Source: Cacajao melanocephalus
Taxonomy: Eukaryota > Chordata > Mammalia > Primates > Pitheciidae
Assembly (NCBI GenBank): GCA_963573385.1
Contig: CAUYLG010022223.1
Location: forward strand, 1 to 64,000
Reading direction: 5' to 3'
DNA: 64,000 nucleotides
Shown here in pieces: positions 36,539 to 48,002 of the stretch. Made by a program: the position numbers and the translations under genes. The notes under the pieces are model-generated. The model did not search any database. It worked only from the letters and a program-made list of their open reading frames with translations, and was not told the DNA's origin. Each line of letters starts with the position of its first letter. The first letter of the stretch is position 1.

Positions 36539-37605
36539 CAGTCGTGCACCTCCTAACAACATTTCAGTCAGCAATGGACCACATGTACAATGGTGGTTTC
36601 GTAAAACTATAACGGAGCTGAAAATTGCCTATTGCCAAGTGATGTCTTAGCCATTGTAATGTCGTAGCATAAGGTATTACTCTTGTGTTTATGGTCATGC
36701 TGGTGTAAAAAAACCTAATGCACTGTGTGTCATGTGAAAGCCTAGTGCCTCTAATTATATACGGTATGTAATCTTTGATAATGATTATAAATGACTGTTA
36801 CTGGTGTATGTATTTGCTATTTTTTTCATCATTTTAGAGTATGCTTTTTCTACTTATTTAAAAACATGTTAACTATAAAACAGCCTCAGGCATGTTCTTC
36901 AATAGGTATTGTAGAAGAATCCTATAGGCATTGGCATTGTTATAGGAGAGGCAGCTCCACGCCTGTTGCTGCCCCTGACCATCTTCCAGTGGGACAAGAT
37001 GTGGAGGTAGAAGAGAGTGATGTTGTTGACCTGATCCTGTGTAGGCCTAGGATCATGCATATAAATACACACAGGTCTTTAGCTTTTAACAAAAAAAGTC
37101 TAAAAATTAAAAATGGAAAATAGGAGCTATATAAAGGGATATAAAGATGGAAATAATTTTGTAGAGCTGTGCAATGTGTTTGTGTTTTAAGCCAAGTGTT
37201 CTTACAAAAGAGAAAAATCGTTTTTAAAAAATGAATGTACAGTAATATCCCAGGCTTTTACATTGACTTGTCACTCACTGACTCACCCAGAGCAGCTTTC
37301 AGTTCTGCAAGCTCCATTCACGGTATGCGCCCTTTTCGTAGGTGTACCATTTTTTTCCCTATCTTTTATATTTTTACAGTACCTTTCTATCTTTAGATAC
37401 ACAAATACTTATCATTGTTTTGCATTTGCCTACAGTATTCAGTACACTAGCATGCTGTACAGATTTGTAGCCTAGGAGGAATGGGATGTATACCATATAG
37501 CCTGGGTATGTAGTAGGCATCACATATTGTGATGTTTGCACAGTGACAAAATTCCCAATGATGTGCTTTTTAGGACATATGCCAGTGTTAAGCAAAGCAT
37601 GACTG
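36539..37605. mobile_element. Tigger-type (pogo) DNA transposon, non-autonomous
   Basis: A 1067-bp element with inverted ends: 'cagtcgtgcacctcctaaca' on the left, and the complement of the right end reads cagtcatgctttgcttaaca. It is flanked by TG (36537-36538, probably decayed TA) and TA (37606-37607). It has retained blocks of a known Tigger-like family such as 'gtttgtagcctaggagga' and 'gagcagctttcagttctgca'. A short frame inside encodes an acidic relic (see the entry at 36881-37054). No full transposase is present. Confidence 0.85.
36881..37054 (+). pseudogene. Acidic coding relic inside the Tigger-type element
   Basis: Within the open frame 36791-37123, the segment reading KQPQACSSIGIVEES ... 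LPVGQDVEVEESDVVDL looks like a decayed conserved acidic C-terminus, and this DNA block is shared by other copies of the family as I recall them. It may be the transposase C-terminal remnant; that is inference. It is followed by an in-frame tail with no relation to it. Confidence 0.45.
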
Positions 37606-37912
37606 TACATCAGTAGGGGCAGGATATTTCCTGTCACTCATACATTTCAGTGTTCTTACTGAATTATATAAGAAGCTAAAATGTTTCGTGACTATGTTCT
37701 ATTGGAAAATTAAATCAATTTGGAATATGTACTGTTAAAATATCTATAATATTTAGTTGAGATAAACAAAACATTTCATTTAAAAATACTTTTCTTTTTA
37801 TTCAAAGCATTTTCTGATACCTCAAGAAGTAAGTAAAGTCTTTGATTTTATAGGCAGCTTTAGGTTATCCTTTATCAATATAAAGCATATCAGAGGGGAG
37901 TTTTAATTGTTA

Positions 37913-38280
37913 CAGGTTGAATATCCCTTATCCAAAGCATTTGGGATAAGAAGTGCTTCAAAATAACAGTGGTTTTTTTTTCAGATTTTCAGATATTTGC
38001 ATATATATATATATAATGAGATATAGTTCAGGGATGGGACCCAAGTCTAAACATGAAATTCATTTATGTTTCACATACACCTTACATACAGCTTGAAAGT
38101 AATTTTACTTTTCCCTTGGAGATGCTGAATAAACTGTGTCTCGTGCACCTACATTTTTACTGTGACACATCATGTGAGGTCAGGTGTGACATTTTTCACT
38201 TGTGTCATGTTGGTGCTCAAAAAGTTTAAGATTTTGGAGCATTTCTGATGGCAGATTTTAGATTAGGGATGTACAACCTG
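37913..38280. mobile_element. Tigger/MER6-type DNA mini-transposon
   Basis: A 368-bp element with 21-bp inverted ends: left 'caggttgaatatcccttatc', and right complement 'caggttgtacatccctaatc'. TA precedes the left end (37911-37912); TG follows the right, probably mutated TA. It is non-coding, with 'gatgggacccaagtctaaac' and 'tcatttatgtttcacataca' typical of the family. An (AT)n run sits at about 38000-38014. Confidence 0.88.
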
Positions 38281-38869
38281 TGTCATGCTTAGCACTTAAA
38301 TGCATGAATCAGAAAACACTAAATCAGAGCATAATTTGTCAATTATTATTCATATCAATATAGTTAATGGGAAAAGAATCAACTTCCAGAATAATGAAAT
38401 ACATTTGGGAAGAGGATTTTCCATATTTGATTGTATATTTGAACTAGTTATTAAGTATAATCAAACTGCAAAATATGGCAAACTAGATAATCTGCCTAAG
38501 GAGAAGGAAATGATAGAGGTACAATGTCCTTAATTAAGAGTAGGCTTTAGCCAACTAAGAGCAATCAAAAGCCTTTGTTTTCTTAATTTGCCTCACAGTC
38601 TCAAGTGAGGACTTCAGGATACTCTAAATCTTCAATTAATAACTGTTTTCTAAATCTGTCAGTTAAGGGTGTCACTGTTTTTCCTCTTATTCAATGACGC
38701 ACAAATTTGAAGATAAACCCAGAAATCTATTCCAGCCTATAAAAAACTATAGACAGTATGTACACAAATGTGTATAAGTCGCGCATAAAGGCACACCTCA
38801 ATGTCAATTTGTTTACTTAAATTGCAATAAGTTTATTTCAAAGTAAAATATTGACAAAAGAAATACATT
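38281..38869. other. Unassigned sequence
   Basis: AT-rich. The 77-codon frame at 38300-38533 has no recognisable domain. Confidence 0.45.
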
Positions 38870-39241
38870 TGTATTAGTCCATTTTCATGCATTAGTCTGT
38901 TTTCACGCTGTTGATAGAGACATACCCAAGACTGGATAATTTATAAAGAAAAAGGGGTTTAATGACTCAGAGTTCCATGTGGCTAGGGAGGCCTCACGAA
39001 CATGGTGGAAGGTGAAAGGCACGTCCTACATGGTGGCAGGCAAGAGAGAAATGAGAGCGAAGCGAAAGGGGAAACCCCATATAAAATCATCAGATCTTGT
39101 CAGACTACCATGGAAACAGTATCAGGGAAATTGCCCCCGTGATTCAATTATCTCCCACCAGGTCTCTCCCATAACATGTGGGAATTACGGGAGCTACAAT
39201 TCAAGATGAGATTTGGGTGAGGATACAGCCCAACTATATCA
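38870..39241 (-). mobile_element. MaLR solo LTR (MST-like)
   Basis: An antisense LTR from 'tgtattagtccattttcatg' to 'cagcccaactatatca', with 'actggataatttataaagaa', 'catggtggcaggcaagagag' and 'ttcaattatctcccaccagg' in order. The 3' LTR edge carries an 18-bp tandem duplication (38873-38890 and 38891-38908, four differences). No internal retroviral sequence adjoins. A 5-bp duplication is not convincing. Confidence 0.9.
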
Positions 39242-40127
39242 ATATATTTTTTTTCCTTTATTCCTATTTTGGAAGGGAGGAGGGAATTATACGGGTTACT
39301 AAAATCACTGTCAGGAATTTCATGATATGAAATCATCCAACTCTTTGAACATAATTTGTGGCAATGTATTTTTTTTTGTTTTTTTGTTTTTTTTGCTGGT
39401 TTGTGGGGAAGTGGGGGTCATAGGCAGAGGGCTACTGTGAGGGGGATGTTTAGCAAATTCAAAAGCTTAGCAAAGGGAATCTACCAATAAAGTCTAAGTA
39501 CAAGCATCTATTGAACATAGTATAATTTTTCCATTATCCTATAAGAATCAAAAGCAGAAATATCCTGTTACCTGCTGCCCTTGTTCTCCTGCAAGTTTCA
39601 TGATGAGACTCAACACATTCTTACAAATGAGCAGGCTCATTACTGGGGTTGCTGCTCCTAGAAAATAGCTTGTCTTTTGCATCCCTTTATTCTTCAATAT
39701 CCATTCATTTATTCTGTGTGACTCAGAGGAATGACCATATTTCTTTAATGTTCTTTTAGTCATTGAAACATCTATATTCCAAGCTATTCTGGTGGAGTGT
39801 TAGTGATGAATTCATCCAGGAAATAGCTTGTTTTATCCCCAAATGGCTCTCAGCTGGATGACTGCAGATGGAGACTCATGGATTTCATGTGTACACTCAG
39901 ATGCCTACTCCCTGAAAAGATCAGCATATTTGAATCTGATTACCCTCTCATTGGTCTCTAAACCATCTGTAAATAGTGAACGCTTCCCAATATATGTATT
40001 GTCTATATGTGTGTATAGACATATATAATGTATATCATACCCTAACATATGTGGTATACCTCTATAATATATTATTTATATTATAAAAACAGAAAAATGC
40101 AAAAAAAATCCAGAATATTTAGAAGTC
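39242..40127. other. Unassigned sequence with T-rich and AT-rich runs
   Basis: There is a T-rich run at 39368-39395, and an AT-rich run at 39993-40084 including a short hairpin-like 'tgtctatatgtgtgtataga'. No exon. Confidence 0.5.
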
Positions 40128-40445
40128 ATTTATTAACTCTTTCAATGAGTATTTACTGAGCACCTATTTTGTGCCAGGTACTGTTCTAAGTCATGGGGAT
40201 TGAACAGTGTTCAGGACAAACTTTGATGCTTCAGAGATCATATACTTTAGTGAGTAAATAGGCAATGCATGTGTAAATAGATGACAGTTCCAGTGATAAG
40301 TATTAGGAGGAAAAGGAAGAATATGTTCATGTTATGAGAACTAAAAGGTTATTATTTTATATAGGTGTCAGGGACGTTGGAGCAAAGACCTTGATAAGGG
40401 CAGAAAATGAAGAAAACTATCTGAAGCAAAGGAAATAAAAAGTGT
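40128..40445 (-). repeat. L2 LINE 3' part
   Basis: The best preserved antisense L2 terminus here: 'gtatttactgagcacctatt', 'ttgtgccaggtactgttcta', 'catggggattgaacagtgtt', then 'gtaaatagatgacagttcca'. Confidence 0.85.
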
Positions 40446-40730
40446 AATTCCCTGTGATAGTGCTGGATTGGATAAAGATGAAACAAACAGAATTTATTTA
40501 TGAACAGCTAATAAAATACTGTTAAGGAGAATGGGTGGCTATCTATATTTCACATAGTTTTTTTCATACTTTAACAGTTTTCTGATTATCTGCGTCTCTT
40601 ATCTGCTAGACTTAATCATTGTTTTAACTTCAAAGTGTAAAACGAACATAAAGAACACGTATTAGGAATAAGAGAGAGTGTTAGCTGCGTCACTGCTTGC
40701 TTCTATCCGCACATTAAAAAATGTTTTCGG

Positions 40731-41015
40731 GGCCTGTAATTCCAGAACTTTGGGAGGCCAAGGAGGGTGGATCACCTGAGGTCAGGAGTTCGAGACAAGC
40801 CTGGTCAACATGGCAAAACCTCGTTTCTACTAAAAATACATAAAATTAGCCGGGCGTGGCGGTGGGCACCTATAATTCCAGCTACTCGGGAGGCTGAGGC
40901 AGGAGAATCACTTGAACCTGGGAGGGGCAAAGGTTGGGGTAAGCTGAGATCATGCAAATGTATTTCAGTCTGGGCAATTATAGCAAAACTCCATCTTAAA
41001 AAAAAAAAAAAAAAA
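40731..41015 (+). mobile_element. Alu, missing first ~20 bp
   Basis: It starts at 'gcctgtaattccagaacttt', has both arms, and ends in an A17 tail at 40999-41015. No clear duplication; the sequence right before it is 'aaaaaatgttttcgg'. Confidence 0.93.
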
Positions 41016-41599
41016 GAAACATACAGTAGTTTAAATATACTAGCCATGATCTCATACAATTTAAACAAATTTCGTATTGTTTAGGCTTAGTGATACATTT
41101 CATATTGGGTAATCAGAATTCCATGTAGGGTAACAAACCTGTCTTCAGAAATGCTGTGAAAATTCTGAGAGAAATTTGAGTCCCTTCTTATTTGACGTGC
41201 TCAAAGTATTAGAGAAGCCCTAAGAAAATAAAACCACCCAGGCTCCAGAGAGGGCAATGAAGAGGTACAGGAGGACACCAGCTTGTGCTATGCATTTGTG
41301 TGTGTCACTGCTGAATGGGAAATATCTCAACTAGAAAGTATTTGTAAAGCACACTCATAAACAGAGGGGCCTAGATTGATTATGATGAGGTGTTGTATAC
41401 GCCTGTGATGTTCCACTGATAATTGCAAAGTCTGGATATGTTTGTACCTCATCAATTTTCCCAACTGTTGATGCTGATGGGTGGTTGGGAAGATGGTGTG
41501 AAGGCTCTGGTTACCATATGTTTTTAGTCACTAACAGCACTTTCAATTCTGTGGCAAGAAAATTATTGCACACCTTCCTTGGAATACAGTTTATGCATG
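41016..41599. other. Unassigned sequence
   Basis: No repeat or exon recognised. Confidence 0.45.
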
Positions 41600-42061
41600 C
41601 ACATCTATTTTTAAAATAATTTAGGTGAAACTCACCTACCCTAAAATTAACCACTTTACACTGAGCAGTTACATCAGTAGCACTGAGAACATTCATACTA
41701 CTGTACAACCAAAATATCTGTCTAGTCCAAAACGTCTCTTTAAAATTACACCCCTTACATATTAATCTGTTTCTCCATATTCACTTTCCTCCTAACTTCC
41801 AGCAACCACCAATCTGCATTCTCTATCCCTATGGATTTATCTTTCCAGATGTTTTATATAAACAGACCAATTCAACATGGGATACTTGTATGTGTCTTCT
41901 TTTATTTAGAATAATATTTTCAAGGTTCATTCATGTTCATCAAAGTGTCATCCATGTATCAATGTGTCATTCCTTTTCCAGGCTGAGGAGTATGCCACTA
42001 TATGTATATATCACAATTTGTATATCCATTCATGGGCACATGGGCTATTTCCAGCTTTTTT

Positions 42062-42309
42062 GTTTCTTTTCTTTCTTTTGAGGTAGGGTCTGTCTCCCAG
42101 GCTCAAGCCATCCTCCCACCTCAGACTCCTGAGTAACTGGGACCACAGATGCATGCCACCCATACCTGGATAATTTAAAAAAAAATATATATATATATGA
42201 GGTTTCATCATGTTGCCCAGACTGGTCTCAAACTCCTTGGTTTAAGCAATCTGCTCCCCTGGGTCTCCCAAAGTGCCAGGACTACAGGCGTAAGGCACTG
42301 CACCCGGTC
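42062..42309 (-). mobile_element. Alu, old, inside L1
   Basis: Antisense, AluJ-like, with 'ttgaggtagggtctgtctcc' at the tail side and 'gtaaggcactgcacccggtc' at its 5' end. An (AT)n run has grown in the middle linker (42184-42199). The first arm is shortened. Confidence 0.88.
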
Positions 42310-42932
42310 TATTTCTACCATTTTCCATTGTGAATAGTGCTTGTGTGAACATGTGTGTACCTGTATTTGTTTGAGTATCTGTTTTCAATTTTTGGGGGGT
42401 ACATACATAACAGTGAGATTACAGGGTCATGTGGTAATTCTGTGTTTAACTTTCCAGGAATTTTCAAACTTCTTCACAGCCGCTGAACCATTTTACATTC
42501 CCACCAACAATCTACAGGGTTTTATCTTTCTCTTTGACTTTCCACAGTCTGACTATAAAGTATCTGCAAGGACTTTTGTTCCTGCTGCTTGGATTCACAT
42601 AGCTTCTTGGATGTGTAGGTTTATTTATTTTGACAAATTTGGGAAGTTTTTGTCCAGTATTTCTTCAAATATTCTTCATGCCCTTTACCCTCTCTCCTCT
42701 CCATTTTGGACTCCCAAAATGCACATTATTGGTCCATTTGAATGCATTCCATCAATCCTTAAGCTCTGTGCACTTATCTTTATTTTTTTTGTATGCTTCA
42801 GATTGGACACTTTCAAATGTTCAATCTTCAAATTTACTGGTTGTTTTTTTTCTCTCTCAAATCTGCTCTTGAATTTTCCTAGTGAACTTTTTAGTTATCA
42901 CATGTTTCAGCTCCGAAATTCTATTTGGTTAT

Positions 42933-43324
42933 TGTATTAGTCAGGTTAATCTATCATTTTTTTAAAAAAGAGTATGGGCGGCTTTAACAATAGAAATTAA
43001 TTTCTCTCAGTTCTGGAAGCTAGGAGGTCCAAGATCAAGGCTCCAGCATGGCAGGTTTCATTCCGTGGCCCCTTCTCCTGGCCTGTGGCAGCTGCTGTCA
43101 CATTGTGTGGCCTCATGACGTCTTCTTTGTGTGCATGTTGGAGCAGAGAGGAAGTAAGCTCTCTGGTGTCTCTATGACACTAAGCCCATCATTGAGGCCC
43201 ACCTTTATACCACATGTTAACCTGATTACCTCCAAAGCCCCATCTCTGAATGCCATCACATTGGAGTTAGGGCTTCAAGGTATGAATTTGAGAGGGAGGG
43301 CGGGACATAGTTCAGTCCATAGCA
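42933..43324 (-). mobile_element. MaLR-type solo LTR inside L1
   Basis: An antisense LTR from 'tgtattagtcaggttaatct' to 'ttcagtccatagca', with 'cagttctggaagctaggagg' and 'ctgattacctccaaagcccc' between. Flanks gttat (42928-42932) and gtttt (43325-43329) are a possible 5-bp duplication with one mismatch. L1 sequence resumes directly after it. Confidence 0.82.
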
Positions 43325-44262
43325 GTTTTATGACTTCCATCTCTCTTCTGATATTTTAGTTTTGTTCATACATTGTTTCCTGGTTCTTTTTAATTCTTTG
43401 GTCCTGGCTTCCTTTAGCTCTTTGAGCATATTTAAGCCCATTAATTAAAGTCTTCAGCTAGTAAGTTCCTTTCTTCCTCATGGATGGTTTCTGAAATTTA
43501 TTTTGTTTTATTTTCCTTTGAATGAGTCATGATTTCCTGTTTACTTGTATACTTTGTGATTTTTTTGGTTGAAAACTGGACGTTTGAGTATTAAACATAG
43601 TAACTGGAAATCCTATTCACCCCCTTCTCCGGGGTCTTTGTAAGCATGTGCCCTTCCCTGGGCATATGTGTAGCTTTCTGAATTCCCCCTGTATGCCTGA
43701 GTGCTTTCAAATGCCTAATTTCCTAAAGAAATGCTTCCCTACTTTTCTACCAGAATTAGGCTGTGATCGTATGTCAGCCATAATCCTTTGCCCTATGAGG
43801 CTGCGGGTTTTTCATTTGTCTTCTAATGTTTTTGAGCAATGCCCACCACTTTTTCATCTTGAGTGATTTTTCTGTCAGGCAAAACAAAGATGAGTGTCTT
43901 TCTTCAGTCTTTTAGGCAACTCCTAGACAGGTTAGAACATCATAATTTGTAAAGAAGATCTGCTCCGCTTCATCCAGAACCAGACATCAGAGTTCCAAAC
44001 TGGGAACACAGGATGCTGTCTTCAAAACTGCTGCCAAGCCAGGAGCGGGTGAGGCAAGAGCAACCTGAAGTGCCACTAATATTTTTAACCAATTTGTGTT
44101 GCTTTTTTTTTTTTAATTCAGCATTCACTTGGTTGCTGTCAACTTTGACTGTTTTCAAGAATTATGATGAAGTTTGTTCTGTCCATTTCTGCTTGTTTTT
44201 AATGCCTCTGAGGAGAGACAGGAGCCTGGAGCTGCCTACTCCACCATTTTGCTGATGTCACT

Positions 44263-44620
44263 TGTGTATATGTTTGATGGCACATATGTAAGGCGATCTT
44301 GTTATAGATAAATATTTCGCCAGTGATTTACAACCCTCTCCCTATTCCCGAGGAATTCAGCGTAATTCTATTAGTCAACACAACCAGCCAGACAATTTGC
44401 TTTTAGGGCATGATCATAACCTCAATGTGGCAAATGTGGTTCTAACAAGTTTCTCCCACCACTGAGGGACTCCTAATAACTCCTTAGAGCTCCTGTCAGT
44501 TCCTCTGGATTGACAGTTTCTGTCTAAAATTGGAAGTATGTTTCCAGTTAATACTCAGATTTTTCTGCAACGTGTAATCTGACGAGTATAACATTTAATG
44601 TTTTCCCTTTAAAAGAAGAA
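44263..44620. other. Unassigned sequence
   Basis: A short unassigned stretch between an L1 and an LTR. Confidence 0.5.
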
Positions 44621-45111
44621 TTATCTAGCGATTTTGCATTAAAAATTACCCCCAAAAACTTAGTGGCATAAACGAGAAAAAATATTTGTTATCTTACTTA
44701 ACTTCCATAAGAGGATTTGGGAAGTAGATTATATGGCTTGTACAGTCACAGGGTCTCTCGTGAGGTTCAATTATCTTAAGACTTTGCTGGAGTCAAAGGA
44801 TTCACTTCCAAAATAGATCACTCACATGACTGGCAAGTTAGTGCTGGCTGTTGGCAAGAGGCTACAGGACCTCATCACATGGGCCTCCCCAAAGTTGGCC
44901 TGAATGTCCTTATAACATAGTAGCCGGTTTCTATCAGAGTGAGTGATGCTGAAGAGAACAAGATGACCTAGCCAGAGAAGTCACACTCTGTCATTACTGC
45001 ACTACTCCACTGGTTAAATGGTCTAACCCTACTATTGTGGAAGGGAACCACATAGGGATAAGATGAGGCCAGATTCACTTGTGGCCAGCTTGGGGGCTGG
45101 CTACCATGCCA
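44621..45111 (-). mobile_element. MLT1-type solo LTR
   Basis: An antisense MLT1-like LTR: 'aaaattacccccaaaaactt', 'agtggcataaac', 'cagggtctctcgtgaggttc', 'catcacatgggcctcccca', ending 'ttgggggctggctaccatgc'. On the minus strand it opens GGTAGCCAGCCCCCAAG, as MLT1 LTRs do. Confidence 0.75.
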
Positions 45112-45545
45112 GGTATCCTCTTAGTCAACGGGTTCACAAACTCTCCCTCTCGTATTCATTGGCTCCTCCAGAGTCCATTCTCTTTGTTATAACCCTAATT
45201 CAGGTACTACTTAAGTAAAATTTCATGTTTTATTTATAGGACCTTGCTCTCTGAATAACATTCATAGCAAGCATGTGCTTATTGTGGCAATTATTCACTC
45301 TATTGTTTACCATGTGAGTTAGGCCTGACTGCAAAGTCTGGGATAGAGTATTGGTGTGCATATGACAACTTGGACTTTGGATGGGGTTGCTCAAATCGGC
45401 AGTCAGGTATGTACACATTATACCATGTAGGTCTGCAGCCCAGGGAGCATACATCCTTCCCTGCTTCCCCGCCTTGTTGCTCTTCCAGGCACACCAGTTC
45501 AGCGGTCAGCACCATCAGTGCAGAGTGAAACACTTTATGGGTCAA
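45112..45545. other. Unassigned sequence
   Basis: No repeat recognised; ends at the 5-bp duplication gtcaa (45541-45545) of the next LTR. Confidence 0.5.
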
Positions 45546-45942
45546 TGATATGGTTTGGCTGTGTCCCCATCCAAAATCTCATCTTGAATTGTAATCTCCA
45601 TAATCCCCATGTTTCAAGGGAGAGACCAGGTGGAAGTAATTTAATCATGGGGGTGGATTCCCCCATACTGTTCTCATATAGCGAGTACATTCTCATGATA
45701 GCGAGTACATTCTCATGAGATCTGATGGTTTTATAAGAGTTTGGTAGTTCCTCCTGCATTCGTTCTCCTTCTTGTCGCCTTGTGAAGAAAATGCCTTGCT
45801 TGCCTTTCCTCTTCCACCATGATTGTAAGTGTCCTGAGGCTTCCTCAGCCTTGCTGAACTGTGAGTCAATTAAACCTCTTTCCTTTATAAATTACCCAGT
45901 CTTAGGCAGTTCTTTACAGCAGTGTGAAAACGGACTAATACA
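45546..45942 (+). mobile_element. MaLR solo LTR (MST/THE1 group)
   Basis: A complete 397-bp LTR from 'tgatatggtttggctgtgtc' to 'gaaaacggactaataca', with 'tctcatcttgaattgtaatc', 'gagatctgatggttttataa' and 'ccaccatgattgtaagtgtc' in order. Flanks gtcaa and gtcag form a 5-bp duplication with one change. A 20-bp unit is tandemly duplicated at 45681-45700 / 45701-45720. Solo, with no gag/pol nearby. Confidence 0.95.
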
Positions 45943-46059
45943 GTCAGGTTTGAAGAAGTCAGGACAATGGATGCACCGCCTTCATATACTTAGGCCTGGA
46001 GAGATAACTTACCCCTTCTCAAGTGTCTAATTAACATCACTTTCAGCAGCCTTTCTGTG

Positions 46060-46495
46060 CCCCTGTGTCCTATTTCTTTCTGCATTATGAGGCCTATAGC
46101 AGGACCATCATACTCTGAAATGTCCTCTACGTCTGTCCTCATTTCAATTCCTCTCCTTGAAATATTTTTCCCTCATGCTCAAATTATGCCAGTTGCTAAA
46201 GGATCAGCTCAAGTTCCACATTTTCTACGATAGTTTTTCTGCTCCTTCCTGCTGTGCAAAGTACCTCATTATTTCAAGAATCCCCATGGCATTTCATCTG
46301 TAATGGTCTTGTGGGACTTATCATCGTCAACCATGTACAAGAGTTATTTGTGTGCATTTCTTATATTCCCTAATATATTGTGAGTCCCTTAAAAGCACAG
46401 TTTTTGTTTAATTCATTTTTATGTTTCCCACAGCACTTAGCAGTACCTTGCATGTGTCGAGCACTCAATAGATATTTTTGGAATAAATTTAAAAA
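46060..46495 (+). repeat. L2 LINE 3' end
   Basis: Sense L2 from 'ttgaaatatttttccctcat' through 'ggatcagctcaagttccaca' and 'tattgtgagtcccttaaaag' to the terminus 'gagcactcaatagatatttt'. Confidence 0.85.
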
Positions 46496-47452
46496 TTCAC
46501 CAATGAATATTTATAGGAATACAATCCCTGAATAGATATAGATCTTTACATTTGCATGTGTTATAGGCATATAAAAAGATGGGCATGCCTCATAGTTTAT
46601 TTCATAGAAAATATTAAATTAATTAAGCAAGATAAAGCTCTGTTATGCCAAACTGCAACACAAAGGGATACAACATCCTGTTTTTGATCATGTGTCTTCC
46701 TTTAGCCACTGGAAAAATTAGGGATGTGATTTTGAGTTGTGGGACTTTCAGATTTGACACAAAAGTGTATACCCTCATAGTGTTCACTAGTAAAGAGTAC
46801 AAATAAAGGGATGAAAATTACTTTTTTTCAAGACTATTTCCCCTTTAGTTTGAGCTAACTGACCACAATTTGCCTAAAAGTGGCAATTCAGAATAGAAAG
46901 ACTCTTAAGGTTCTTGAGTTTTCAGGAAAATTAAAGGTAAATGAGCTAGTTGGAACAAATTTTATGCTAAGAATAGTTTGCCATCAAACATAAAGGCATT
47001 AAGACTCTAGATTATAGTGTGGTGGGACCTTCTGTGATTATGTTTTGGAAGTTAATAAATGTTTGCATGTATCATTCAGTCAGTCAGCAAGTACATAGTG
47101 GTTAAACATGGGACACGCCTGAGTGTTTGATGAAAACCCGATAATTACATATTAGTGTAAAGATATAGATGATATCTAAAGTTTAACGGTTTAGTATATA
47201 ACTGAGATATAACATTTGTGCAAGTAACTGATAGCATAATTAGAGCTTTTAAAAAGAGAAAACTACTAGCTTTGAAATTTCAGAGAAGTGAGAAATTATT
47301 TTCATGAAAAGGAAAGCATTTGAGTTGGACCCTATGTAGTAAAGAGGGAAGTTTAACAGCTGGAGACCATCCATGGAAGGATTCTAATGTTCAGACACAT
47401 AAAGTACAGTATTGATCAGTCTATATATAGAATGGAGAATATATAGAAGAAT
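46496..47452. other. Unassigned AT-rich sequence
   Basis: No repeat or exon recognised. Confidence 0.45.
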
Positions 47453-47464
47453 AAACTAGCTTAG

Positions 47465-47595
47465 ATGTCCAGGCACAATGGCTCACACCTGTAAACCCAG
47501 CACTTTGAGAGACTGAGGCAGGAGAATCACTTGAGCTCAGGAGTTCGAGACCAGCCTGGGTAACATAGCAAGACCCCATCTCTATAAAACACAAC
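47465..47595 (+). mobile_element. Free left Alu monomer (FLAM) or half Alu
   Basis: Only the left Alu arm is present, from 'tgtccaggcacaatggctca' to 'agaccccatctctataaa'. It is flanked by aaactagcttag (47453-47464) and aaactagtttag (47596-47607), so it inserted as a monomer. Confidence 0.9.
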
Positions 47596-47607
47596 AAACT
47601 AGTTTAG

Positions 47608-47985
47608 GTGCTGTAGAAGGCAGCAGAATAAGAATTGAGCAAACACAATTCTAATTGGCATTTATAAGGTAGCTGAAGACCTTGGGAAGAGTGATTTCTA
47701 TTAAATTGTGGGAGTAGATTCCCAGATATTATTTAGCAGCTGGAAAGGAAATGAAGGTAGCAAGGGGAGATTATGGGGATCGATGATAGAAAAGGAGAAA
47801 GACATAAAACTGCATGTTGCAAAAAAGCAAGATTGAGGGCAGCATGTGTTTAAGACTAGGAAGCATTTGCAGGAGAATCTGAGTGCCTGGAGATGAAGGG
47901 ATTGAAGACAGAGAGATAGGATGTGATTGATGATGCAAGTATGAAGAGAGGAAGGATCCATAACATCGCTGGAGAATTTTACTTT
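47608..47985. other. Unassigned sequence
   Basis: Purine-rich plus strand; no family recognised. Confidence 0.45.
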
Positions 47986-48002
47986 AGAAATGGTTGAGGC
48001 AT

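Larger units (their letters stand above)
41600..44262 (-). mobile_element. Old L1 (L1M class) with 3' UTR joined to 5' UTR, no ORFs, carrying an Alu and an LTR
   Basis: On the minus strand, the 3' UTR of an old L1 occupies 41600-42520. Landmarks on the plus strand are 'aaattaaccactttacactg', 'accaccaatctgcattctct', 'tcaaggttcattcatgttca' and 'acattcccaccaacaatcta'. From about 42520 to 44262 the sequence is L1M 5' UTR: 'tccagtatttcttcaaatat', 'ggttgaaaactggacgtttg', ending 'tccaccattttgctgatgtc', the typical 5' terminus. Both parts share orientation. ORF1 and ORF2 are absent, so this is an internally deleted element or two abutting fragments. An Alu (42062-42309) and an LTR (42933-43324) were inserted later. 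The 199-codon frame at 42341-42940 lies in this UTR and is not a gene. Confidence 0.75.

Noticed and set aside
39993..40084. AT-rich run with a small hairpin as a regulatory or origin element
   Set aside because: It is low-complexity TA/TG sequence of a kind common in this base composition; nothing specific supports a function.
42341..42940. The 199-codon plus-strand open frame, the longest in the window, as a gene
   Set aside because: It lies in antisense old L1 UTR sequence. Its composition (F, L, S, I rich) reflects a T-rich strand, and there is no domain, no splice context and no conserved motif.
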